Shown here: piece after piece, positions 21,791-31,751 of the stretch
Layout: each line of letters starts with the position of its first letter
Position numbering within the stretch: position 1 is the stretch's first letter
Made by a program: the position numbers and the translations under genes
Notes under the pieces: generated by a model
Database searches by the model: none
Told to the model about the DNA's origin: nothing
Seen by the model: only the letters and a program-made list of their open reading frames with translations
DNA from: Liolophura sinensis
Lineage: Eukaryota; Mollusca; Polyplacophora; Chitonida; Chitonidae
DNA length: 64,000 nucleotides
NCBI RefSeq assembly: GCF_032854445.1
Contig: NC_088298.1
Coordinates: 15,549,504-15,613,503, forward strand
Reading direction: 5' to 3'

Positions 21791-21845
21791 GACAATGAAT
21801 ATTCCAGGCATGAATTCCATATCAAAGTTCAAATTCGTACTTGCA

Positions 21846-21892
21846 GGTTGCTGTCAGACCTTCCCGGAGGCACGGCCGAAGAGGAAGCGTAT
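21846..21892 (-). repeat. SINE family A core fragment
   Basis: CAGGTTGCTGTCAGACCTTC and GGCACGGCCGAAGAGGAAGC are nearly identical to part of the copy at 22160-22205, which suggests a local duplication of the SINE core. Confidence 0.7.
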
Positions 21893-22028
21893 AGTGACAA
21901 GTATGTGAATTTCACACAATACCAGCAAGTCAGCCAAAGATTCTAGTACGTAAGCTTGATCATAACTATGTGAAATGGAAATTGTATCAGAAACAGCCAG
22001 CAATAGAATGTATCAAACGTAACGAGAA

Positions 22029-22216
22029 TTTATTTATATATTTATTTATCTATCTGTTTGATTTGTGTTTTACAACGTCCTCAAGGAGATTTCACTTAGA
22101 CAGCGGCCAGCATTATGGTGGGAGGAAACAGGTCAGAGCCCAGGGGAAACCCTTGACCATCTGCAGGTTACTGTCAGACCTTCCCGGAGGCACGGCCGAA
22201 GAGGGAGCCAGTGTGA
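22029..22216 (-). repeat. SINE family A copy, minus strand
   Basis: TTTATTTATATATTTATTTA tail, the TTTTACAACGTCCTCAAGG terminal box, the core and an abrupt end before the tRNA-like head. Confidence 0.85.
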
Positions 22217-23120
22217 GGATAAGCGTGTTGACATGAAACAATGTCAGATTGATGTGAAGGAAACCGCTGGCCTTCGCCTGATAAATATCCTGACTTCAGG
22301 CCGCAGTCGAATTCGCTTCACAAAGTGTGACGCCTTATGTGAATGTTAATTCCAGAGTTGATCAGATGTGTTTTACTCTTTTAAATCGCAAATGTTGATC
22401 TATCTTTTAAATCGCAAATGTTGATCAGATGGCGCTTAACTCTTTTAAAGGACAAATGTTAAAACTGCAAGCTTTTCTAAATGTTAAAATGACACAACGT
22501 ATCAAATGGTGTATAATATCTGTGTGGGCCATATTTGAAAACGTTACTCCGAGCAATGGCTACTTCTTACTTCTGAAAGAATATTTTTGTATTCATAAAT
22601 GTAACAACTAAATGATGACCTAGAGGGAAAAAAACGTCTTTTTATCTAACAGACATTGGAATCTACTGCATAAACGTGAACAATGAACTGTTTTCTGTAT
22701 TTCCTTGTCGAATTAATTTCTGCGACAAACATATTACATTATTATTACTTTAAAAATCTGAAATTCTTTAAATAAGTATTTACTGCTAAAGTTTAATATG
22801 CCAGCTAATTCTGACTGTTTTCTATCGATTTTTTTCCCTTTCAATTTTTATTTTTTTTTCAACCTGCAAATTTTCAGCCACACTAACGAACTCCTAGAAG
22901 CTAGTTTTGCATTGTCCAAAATTTGAAATGTGATTTTAAAGCTTATTTTGAGCCCTGTAATCTAAAATGTTGACAACTTCATCAATGTTAGCTTTTAAAG
23001 ACAAACGTGTCAAAATTTTAATGTTTTAGATTTTTACTGAAGTCAGAAATGTACCATTAGCCCCAGCTGCTTTATGACCAACATTTTCGCCTTCGTTATC
23101 CCAAGGCCTATAACTAAAAG
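22217..23120. other. No gene recognised
   Basis: AT-rich. There is a short direct repeat at about 22381-22430 (TCTTTTAAATCGCAAATGTT twice). No domain is seen. Confidence 0.35.
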
Positions 23121-23122
23121 GC

Positions 23123-23456
23123 CTAACACAAACTGACAAATCTAACTTGGTCTACCGGATAATACTGCATACAGGAGTTCGTTACTGTGATTTGTGCGTT
23201 TCCTTTAACGTAGGTTTCGAAAGTATTTAAAACTTTAGTCGTGAGGAGATTTCTCCTTGGGGCCTCGTGTATAACAACCTGCATCTCTTCAGTGGAAGTC
23301 TCAGCATGCATTGTTGTTTCCTTGGACAGTCCGTCATCAGTGAGCCGTGACGTGGTTGACTGCTCATGAATCTGTGCAAGTTCGGGCATGTCCATCGGGG
23401 ACGAGTCCATTGTGTTCAACGCAGGTTTGAGCGGATAATCGGAACAGAAACGCACC
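23123..23456 (-). CDS. Possible terminal exon of an unknown minus-strand gene
   Basis: A minus-strand frame of about 110 codons directly follows an acceptor-like TTTTAATAG at 23457-23465 and ends at a TAA-type stop at 23123. Its composition is protein-like: a Ser/Thr/Glu-rich first half, then PRRNLLTTKVLNTF and SCMQYYPVDQ. I recognise no family. No upstream exon that joins it in frame could be found on the minus strand up to 30 kb. It could be a cytoplasmic tail exon of a gene whose other exons are unrecognised, or a chance open frame. Confidence 0.25.
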
Positions 23457-24290
23457 TATTAAAATATCAAACATTTAAAAATGTTACAAAAATAATGTAT
23501 GTTAAAGCTTGAAAGTGTTGATTAAAATACGCAATCAGTTCAAAAATGTAGAAAAGTTTGACTTTTTGAAATGTTATTGTTGTGGTTGCGCCGAGACCTC
23601 CCCCATGGTGAGGATTAGGTGGGCTGGCCGAACGGGTAACCTCTTACACGTCATTTGGCGGGGGTTTCATTTCATTCTCCCGCAGAGAGGCGAAAAGGAT
23701 GGAGTTTGGGCTTGTGGAGATAGTCGTGAGTATAGCCTATAAAACTTTTGTGTTTCCATATATGTCTTCTTTGGATTTAAAATAGAAAAAATGAAACATT
23801 CACCTGATTTTAAACACTTGTAAGTTCTTATAATAATTTTGTCATTTTAAGTTTCTTTCTATACACAATTGATATTTTTTAGCAATTGTTTTAATTATCA
23901 TTTTATTATCATTCGTATTGATAAAATTCATGTACTGTTATTTTTTCAAATGTAAAAAAAAAAAAACTGCCAGTTTCTATCTGAAAAACGATGATTATGT
24001 TTATGAGTTGAGGGAAACGAGTATAGAGCTTTGAGAAAAAACCGGATGAGACGGCGAGAGGTAGATTCGAACACATGACCCCATCGATCAAGGGCTCAGT
24101 GGTACAGCCTGACATAAGACAATATGGACGAACAGATAATATGGTTATATTCCTAGTTATAAAAGGCCTAGCTTAATTATAGGCTATACTAGGCTATAAA
24201 TAGTAACTGTTATCCCTTTGGTATAGCCTGTCTTAGACATATATCCTCATTAAATATAAATATGTATTATTAAAGATAATAACAAAGTCG

Positions 24291-24429
24291 GTCTGTCAGC
24301 AACTTGCGGATGGTCGTGGGTTACCCCTGGCCCAGTTCCCTCCCACCATAATGCTGGCCGCTGTCGTATTAGTGAAATATTCTTGAGTACGGCGTAAATC
24401 ACAAATCAAATAAACAAATCAATAAATAA
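24291..24429 (+). repeat. SINE family A copy, 5'-truncated
   Basis: Starts at TCTGTCAGCAACTTGCGGAT, has the core, the TTGAGTACGGCGTAAATCAC box and a CAATAAATAATAA tail. Confidence 0.9.
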
Positions 24430-24736
24430 TAACTGGTATCTTATTAAAACTGATGCATATAGACGCCAGTTGCCTTCCACCTTTACGACCTTATGCCGCA
24501 TGTAAAAAAACAAAACAATACGTCCATCACTTTCTTTCATCAGTGCTACGTTAAATTTCAGTAAAATAAATAATTTAATTGAACTCCGTTTATGTACATG
24601 TGAGTTAATGACACATAGCGCCCAATTATCAAAATTTCACGGCCTCTTTTTCTCGGAGATCGGATGATTGACAACAGAGATCTTTCAGTTTCTTTATTGG
24701 TCACCGATAGCCCAGATACACACAGGCATAGATTCC

Positions 24737-24980
24737 TGATTGTGGTTTAACGCCGTCTTCAAGAAGTTTTACTTATACTACGACGGTCAGGTGCATGGAA
24801 GGAGGGAATCGCAATCCCCTGAGTAAACCATGCATTTAACTTTACCAGGTATGCCTGGATAACCTCTTGACCTGAAGCAGCGGCCGAATCAGCGAGACTT
24901 GGATTCGAACACGCAACCTCAATGGTGATATAGTCGCCTTGAGCGAGCGCTTTATTCACATCTGGCCCCATTGAGGGTCG
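24737..24980 (-). repeat. tRNA-headed SINE related to family A, minus strand
   Basis: The tail-side box GTGGTTTAACGCCGTCTTCA resembles family A, but the head is different. The minus-strand text GTGTTCGAATCCAAGTCTCG is a good B box, and TCGCTCAAGGCGACTA lies upstream of it. Confidence 0.65.
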
Positions 24981-25110
24981 CCACGATAGTATGAAAGGCC
25001 GTAGAGCGAACACAGTGAGTGATTTGATATAATGCTATATACCCCAAAACTTCTACATACCCATATCATGCCCAGATTTGTTTCTTTGTTTGGTTGTTCG
25101 TGTTTGCTTT

Positions 25111-25415
25111 TTATATTGTTTCAATCACATGACGTGTCTCCTTGAAGCAAGCGGCTCTCAGCACCGACGTATTTATGGTGGTGACAGGGTGGCCGCCATA
25201 AAAATCACCGACATCTGGAAGGGATAACATTGGTGTATTCGAAGACAATTGATCTTCAGTGAACTTCATGTAAGGCCGCACGTGAGAGCCCGTTGGTCCC
25301 TTCTTTTCTAGATGGAATCTTGAAAATTGCTCGGAGACTGGGATTGAACCCACGTCTCTTAAGAACAATAGCGATTGAAGGCAGGCACCTTGACCACTCG
25401 GCCACGCCCCACGGT
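25111..25415 (-). repeat. tRNA-Ser/Leu-derived SINE, minus strand
   Basis: On the minus strand, GCGTGGCCGAGTGGTCAAGG (A box) and GTGGGTTCAATCCCAGTC (B box) are about 68 bp apart, followed by about 220 bp of unrelated body. A 111-codon frame across it is a by-product. Arms do not pair well enough for a tRNA gene. Confidence 0.65.
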
Positions 25416-28400
25416 AAAGTGCAGATGTACTGAAACCTATGTACAAACCTTAATTATATTGGTTTATAACGGCATGTTTAATTGTTTATTCCAAATTCAT
25501 ATGTATATGGGTCAATATTCATTAATGTCGCGCATTCATGTCACTCAGTTTTGAGATCATCACATTTCCTTTGATTTGTCGATTCTGGACTCTTCCTTTT
25601 AACTTGATTAACAAGCTAATACATTTACGAGATTAAATACATAATTACACGTTGGGACATCACTGTAATAATTATTTTTTTATGCCTCGAAAGTCACTCG
25701 TGTAGTTCAAAATGGAATGGCCAGCCTATTCCCCCGAAAAATTTGCACAATGATATAATTCTGATTATGCTTATTTCTATGCAAAAAATCTGATTGTAGG
25801 ACTGAATTATGATAAAAAGTTTATTTCTACACCGAAAAACACCTATTATATTCATATTTTTGAATAGAATCTGCTGTTTTCTTTTTAAAATTTGCTGTCC
25901 CTAAATTTTCGGTCGTCTCTGTCACGGATGGCGTGTCTGCCTTATTATAGTTCAGAAAAGGAACGTGAATGGCCACTTGGCTCTCAAAAGTTGAGAGCAG
26001 CTATATATTTTTTAAACCAATTGGAAAGTTAAAGGTACTCTGTATTGTTTCTACAAGAATGTCTACTTCTCCACCCAGATGTAGGTCTTTTTCACATTTC
26101 TTTGTCATCTACGAACGCCCAAAGGCATGTAATTATTCAATGCTGATTCCAAAATTTTGACTGCTAAGTGACAAAACAGGTTAACCTCTATAGTACGACG
26201 TAAAATTACTGTCTGATACGGCATCTACCAGACTCACATAAGCCAGTAATATAGTTTTCTGTCATCTGCACCACGGTCATTTACGTCACATTTTTTTGCG
26301 TGACGTAGATGACAATCCCCGTTACGGAGATGACAAATACTGCTACATAATGGCTCGTCTATCAAGACAGACCGACTCAAACGCACACATATACGTTGCT
26401 GCGTACGAAGATATATGTAGCCTATACCCAACACTGTATATTGAATTCACACTTAACATAAAATTTTGAAAAAAAAATCGATCAGCGAAAATTTTATTGA
26501 ACTATAACTTTCAATCAGAATACTGGTCTCCGAAATAATTGCCTTGCACAAAATATCAACTTCGTCATTGCACATGTTACCGTTCCAAAGTGGTAATATT
26601 TAAGTGCCTAACATTTACAGGGCGTATTGATTGTTAAATTTTGTTTACTGAAAAGTAATAATTTGCACGATGCTTGATAAATGGAGAAAATTTGATTTGA
26701 TCAGCGGAATTGATTTTTTGCCAAAATTCTTCGGTATACCTCTTTAAACGAGATAGGCGATGTCTTAATCTTCGAAAAAAGTCTTGTCTCTCTTCCCAAA
26801 TAGTCTTTGAGGAAAGTTTGGTGTCTAAAAGACAATAACTTAAAAACCCAGGACCCATGGGTTTAAAACTGGTCTGGTTATTGTGCAGTTTAAGGGTGGG
26901 ATTATAAGGTATTAGCCACACAAATGTGGGTGGACTGATCTAACGATGCACTGACGTACCGAGCTGTACTGAGCCACACTGACCAGTGGTATTAAACGGT
27001 AGGCCTAATGGGTCTGTAGGCTAACTATCGGCTGCAAAACATCAGGTTTTAAACGATGCCTTTGTTACATTTTTGTGACTTGAAAACCAGTGAAGTCCAT
27101 CGGTGATATAGGCCTGCATATGCTTTCATAGGCCTTTCATACGTTATACACGTCTAATGGACTCGATTATGCATACACTATCGGGAATTCAAATTGAATG
27201 TTATCATATGCATGGCACTAGCTGCGTCGAGTCAGGAAGAAAGTCTTGATGCGAGTGTTTTGGGCGGCGTGAAAGCAAAATACAGTTCAAAATACAGCTC
27301 GACATATCTCAAAGTACCATATATTATTTATGGATTTGAATTTCCTGAGTAGGCCTACACTCTTGGGTGTAATTTGACGCAATCCTATGTGGACAGAGGG
27401 ACTCGGTACAAATTCCGTTGAGGCAGAAAAAAAAAGCTCTGCAATGTCCAACACCCTAAAATGACACCAACTTAGACACCCCCTCTCCCCTCACCAGCCT
27501 CCAAGAAAGAGTTTTAGGCATCCTGAAGTATTGCAGTTTAAACTTCCATTTAACATGTTAATTTTATTGTCTAATAACAGCGATATATTACCCATTTTGC
27601 CTTTTTTGTTGAGGTTTCACGTATATGTACACTTCAGATCCATGTACAACTGTAAGTAAGGGAATACATACCTCCGTCGTTGTTGCTACTCGATTTCATT
27701 CCAAAACATTACTGTTAGTTCAAATAACTACTATGTGACTTTCACTTTTGTTATTAACTGCTACGTCACAGTTCGTCAACTGTGTCACGGCATGTCACCT
27801 GCGTCACGTGAAAGGTTTTACTTGATATAACAACTACGTTCTGCAAATAAGGCAACATGTAACCTTTTTAAAATGGACATGTCAGCAAGCTTTTGAAAAT
27901 TAAAACATAAAGTGGATCATTGCACATTTCTGGAGTGACAGTCGGTAGTGAGGTGGATTATTTTCCAGCTTGTCTTCATTTTCAACGGAGGATATCGCTA
28001 GATTTTGTACCTTTTGACTTTTAATTAGATTTTGGAAGCAAGATTTGATGTTCAAGCTTTCATGGTAAAACTAATGATAAACTAGCACAGAGCTCAGGTT
28101 TGATGACATTTTAGCTAATTAGTATCTTTAAAGGTGGAAAAATTAATTAAAATTATTTAAGCAATTAGTGTACACTATGAAAATTATGTTGTTCAGTGCT
28201 ATACGTTGATCATATAGCCAAAAATACCCGTTAAATGTGAAGCTGAAAAAAACATGTTTGCCCTTTTGAAAACTTGACATTACCAAATATTGACCCATAC
28301 ATATTATAAATATGTATATAGGTGATGTAGACATACCTGAACTTGATGAACCTAATACATCCAGGTACTAATCAATGAGCGTTTGTTTGACCTATGTACA

Positions 28401-28950
28401 ACACTGTAAAAAAAATGTACAATATTAATATAAGAAATACATAAGCATGTCCATGGCGTACATAATTATCCGAGGAGAATGCTGTCAGAAGCACAGGTCG
28501 AGACATGTTGTAGGTTGATACAGATGCGTATAACGGTAGGCTGAACAACCCCACTGCAAGTAGAGAAGGGGAGAAGAAAGATAAGCATCTTTTTCACGAA
28601 TCAGCAAAAAGGAAATAAAAAATAAAACAAATAAATAAATATAAAATAATAATTCAATAAAAATTTAATTAAACTGAACCGACGTACTTGAAACTAATAG
28701 CGTAACATATGCTGACACCGAAAGTTGTGTCAACTCCTCCCCGCGGCGAAACAATGGTTTATCTCTTCACCTGTGTTTAAATAGACACGTCCAGTTATGT
28801 TTATCCTTTGAGACGCACGTCCTTGATGATCCGCGGCAACTTGGCCGATATATACGTGTTTATTTTGAAGAGCTGATGCAGGCCAGTGATTTACTGTATT
28901 TGATCATCAACCAATTATTTCCAAGGTTTAGAAAACAGGAGTAAGAAAAG
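25416..28950. other. Gene-poor stretch, nothing recognised
   Basis: A long AT-rich stretch with short frames on both strands. The frame at 26634-26921 (minus) is protein-like in part (RLRHRLSRLKRYTEEFWQK) but has no domain that I recognise. No SINE with a clear head lies here, which is unusual for this window. Confidence 0.4.
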
Positions 28951-29082
28951 ATGTCATATCCGGGAATACTGGTGAGCAGTGTCTGTAATTGTGTCTGTGG
29001 TCACGCATATTATTTATTTATTTCAAAGGTGCCTTCCACTGTACTCTCTAATATTTTTCCTATAGATCTTTATGTATATATC

Positions 29083-29164
29083 GGCGCAATGACCCAAGAT
29101 CCTCCCACCTATGCGGTCGCTGTGAGTTCAAGTCCTGCTCATGCTGGCTTCCTCAATTGCCGTA
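29083..29164 (+). repeat. SINE family A, 5' part of a copy split by another SINE
   Basis: GCGCAATGACCCAAGATCC to GCTGTGAGTTCAAGTCCTGC and CATGCTGGCTTCCTC. It is interrupted at 29164 by the younger SINE and resumes at about 29452. Confidence 0.8.
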
Positions 29165-29439
29165 GGGGCCTCCGTGGCTCAGTCGGTTAGCGCGCTAGCG
29201 CAGCGTAATGACCCAGAAGCCTCTCACCAATGCGGTCGCTGTGAGTTCAAGACCAGCTCATGCTGCCTTCCTCTCCGGCCGTACGTGGGAAGGTCTGCCA
29301 ACAACCTGCGGATGGTCGTGGGTTTCCCCCGGGCTCTGCCCGGTTTCCACCCACCATAATGCTGGCCGCCGTCGTATAAGTGAAATATTCTTGAGTACGG
29401 CGTAAAACACCAATCAAAAAAAAAAAAAAAAAAAAAAAA
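29165..29439 (+). mobile_element. SINE family A, full-length young copy with target duplication
   Basis: The reference copy of the family here. Its head is GGGCCTCCGTGGCTCAGTCG, with an A-box-like TGGCTCAGTCGGTTAGC and a B-box-like GTGAGTTCAAGACCAG. The CTCCGGCCGTACGTGGGAAG core, the GGGTTTCCCCCGGGCTCTGC segment, the CGTCGTATAAGTGAAATATT box and TACGGCGTAAAACACC follow. It ends in a poly(A) run, not the usual (AATA)n. The 12-bp duplication TCAATTGCCGTA lies on both sides (29153-29164 and 29440-29451). The type resembles the conserved-core SINEs described in bivalves and other lophotrochozoans. Confidence 0.93.
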
Positions 29440-29451
29440 TCAATTGCCGTA

Positions 29452-29500
29452 AGTTTTAGGGTCTTGGAGCAACCTTCGGATGGTCGTGGGTTTCCCAAAT
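29452..29500 (+). repeat. SINE family A, 3' part of the split copy
   Basis: GGAGCAACCTTCGGATGGTC then GTGGGTTTCCC continues the older copy that begins at 29083. Confidence 0.7.
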
Positions 29501-29633
29501 TGACTATTGACTTGTAGATTCCAATACATGCTACTCTCGCTTCTTGGGCCGTGGATTTATTAAAGTCAGAAGAATTGTCAGTTGAGTACCTGGCGAAAGA
29601 ATCCTAACATAAAATGACCTACGGTACACATGT

Positions 29634-29775
29634 ATTTATTTGATTGGTGTTTTGCGCCGTACTCAATAATATTTCACTTATACGACGGCGGCCAGCATTA
29701 TGGTGGGGAGGAAACCGGGCAGGGCCCGGGAGAAACCCACAACCATCCGCAGGTTGTTGGCAGATCATCCCACGA
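29634..29775 (-). repeat. SINE family A copy, minus strand
   Basis: TTTATTTGATTGGTG tail, the terminal box, the core, and truncation in the TTGGCAGATCATCCCACG region. Confidence 0.9.
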
Positions 29776-30212
29776 ATATTATATTGTGGGCGAGAAGAAT
29801 ATTGATTAAAATCAGATGATAGTTCGTGCTTAAAATGCTGGAAATAATCAGGTTGAACGAATGCCTAACAAGGCTAACGGATTTTTAGCTAAATCTTAAA
29901 AGTTTAATTTATCTTTCATAATTATATCCTAATCTCGAAGTGTTTATTAATCGTCACCAGGTATACGTAGCATTATGAAATCAAGCTAATGGGCCCGATG
30001 TAATCCACTGGATAATGCGTTTTTCGCTCCAGGGCTAGGTTTCAGTTTTAATTAGTCTGCTTGTCGTCTTCCATATTGACGGGTACAGAGGATGATGGCA
30101 CAAAGTACGGTTGTTATATCGCTAACATACATAATGTAAGAATACTAATTATCTAACTAAAATGTATGTTCTCACAGGCCTATTTCTGGCGAAACTGCTA
30201 TACAATGAATGA

Positions 30213-30488
30213 ATGCTTGGGTTTTAACCTCATATTTCTTAATTTTTCAGTCATATGACGACGGCGAGTCATTAGTTGTGTGTACATATACTGTGTCTTC
30301 TTGTCGCACGGCATCATGCCGAAGACACCGTGCACACATGACACCACACCCAGTCACATTATACCGGGCCAAGCGTTCCTGTGTCCTTACTCTAGGCTCC
30401 AAGAGAGGCAGCAACAAGTACCATTCAAGTCTTGGATATAACCCAACTTTGAAGCGGACATTCTAACCATTGGGCCACCGAAGCGGCC
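30213..30488 (-). repeat. SINE family C copy, minus strand
   Basis: Reversed tail (CAGTCATATGACGACGGCGA), TGTGTCTTCTTGTCGCACGG, ATCATGCCGAAGACACC, AGCAACAAGTACCATTCAAG and CCATTGGGCCACCGAAG head. Same order as at 33365-33655. Confidence 0.8.
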
Positions 30489-30608
30489 CTTGTATACTAT
30501 GAGGTTTGGTTTCTATTCTTACTTGATGGAATCTAAACGTTGATTACCTGTGATAAATAATTTTACTTTATCAATATACGTCTTGAAGCCGGCATCATAC
30601 TTTATGAT

Positions 30609-30920
30609 GACCACTTCAGTGACCTAATGGCTAGAGGTCTCGAAGTCTGGAGACCCGGGATAAAACCCGCTCGGGTCATACCAAAGACTTGAAAAGTGTT
30701 TCTTGTTCCTGCCTCGCTTGGTGCTCAGCACTGAAACGTTACAACAAGCGTTCTTCTGGTGTCTTCGGCATAATACTTCAGTGCCGGCAGCACTTTGGCG
30801 CTATGGACTATGGCCCTGCCACAAGAGGACACAGTATATATGTACACACACCTAATGACTCCTTGTCGTCATGTGAATGAAAAACACTTAAGTACGATGT
30901 AAAACCCCAAGCATACACAC
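30609..30920 (+). repeat. SINE family C copy
   Basis: Head CAGTGACCTAATGGCTAGAG, then GAGACCCGGGATAAAACCCG, GGTCATACCAAAGACTTG, GGTGTCTTCGGCATAATACT, CGGCAGCACTTTGGCG and the tail TAAGTACGATGTAAAACCCC. Confidence 0.85.
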
Positions 30921-31149
30921 GTACACATACATATTTTATATACCAGTACATCGCGAAGCAACTTCGGAAATTCAAATTTGGCGGACATCTGTTGATTATG
31001 GCAATTATAGGCTTACAAAAAAAAAAAAATAGAATTTTGTACACGGTAGATCATGAAAAATTATCAGCAGTATAGCTCGCCATATTGTTATTTTTATTGT
31101 CATAACCTTCATACTGCAGTTAGACCTGCCCTGCTTGTCACATGCCTCG

Positions 31150-31340
31150 GCACATGTACTGGTAACCTATTGGTTTGAGTGACTAAACGTAATATAGGGT
31201 CACAGGTTCGAATCCAGTTCTCGCTAGTTGGTCAGCCACTCGGAAGAGCCCATTGGTCTTACTTGTGATGTTTTGATTACTTGATCACCGTTTATAAGAA
31301 ATGGCGTTAAACACCAGTGAAATAAATAAATACCGGCGGT
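31150..31340 (+). repeat. tRNA-headed SINE, family A-like tail
   Basis: GGTCACAGGTTCGAATCCAG is a good B box. The 3' end ATGGCGTTAAACACCAGTGA plus AATAAATAAATA matches the family A tail. The body between them differs from family A. Confidence 0.6.
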
Positions 31341-31633
31341 GGGTCAGTCTCGCTCTTTAGTACCATGATCACATTGCTGATACCCGTAGTGACATTTTCT
31401 TGAATACCGCTTAAAATACCAGTGCCATTAATAAATAAATTACAATTTTGTGAAATTCAAAGAAAGCAAGTTTTCTTGTCTTACGTCTCACTGCATGAAG
31501 ATGAGATATCTAAGTTTACAAGGCAGCTTGTGCCTTTATGACAAATGAGAAACTACATGCGTTAGAGTGCGTTTCAAGGGAGATAACTCTCATGAACGTG
31601 AAAGCGGCGGAAGCGGAAATCCACTCACAAACC

Positions 31634-31711
31634 ATGCGCAAGCTCATTTGGCGGCAAAGACGTTTCAGAAACGACACTGACAACACAAGTTTGAGTGACA
31701 GTTCAGGTTAA
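31634..31711 (+). promoter_or_regulatory. Possible upstream open reading frame before the Brambleberry-like gene
   Basis: An ATG at 31634 (context ACCATGC) opens 25 codons closing at TAA 31709-31711, 40 bp before the main ATG at 31752. It matters only if transcription starts above 31634, which the sequence does not show. Confidence 0.3.
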
Positions 31712-31751
31712 CATCGATTTGAAAAGAGTTTAAAGCTTTAAAGTGAAGACA

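Noticed and set aside
25330-25415. tRNA-Ser gene on the minus strand
   Set aside because: Good A and B boxes, but no acceptor stem, and a SINE body follows directly.
25111-25446. 111-codon minus-strand frame
   Set aside because: It lies across a tRNA-derived SINE head and body.
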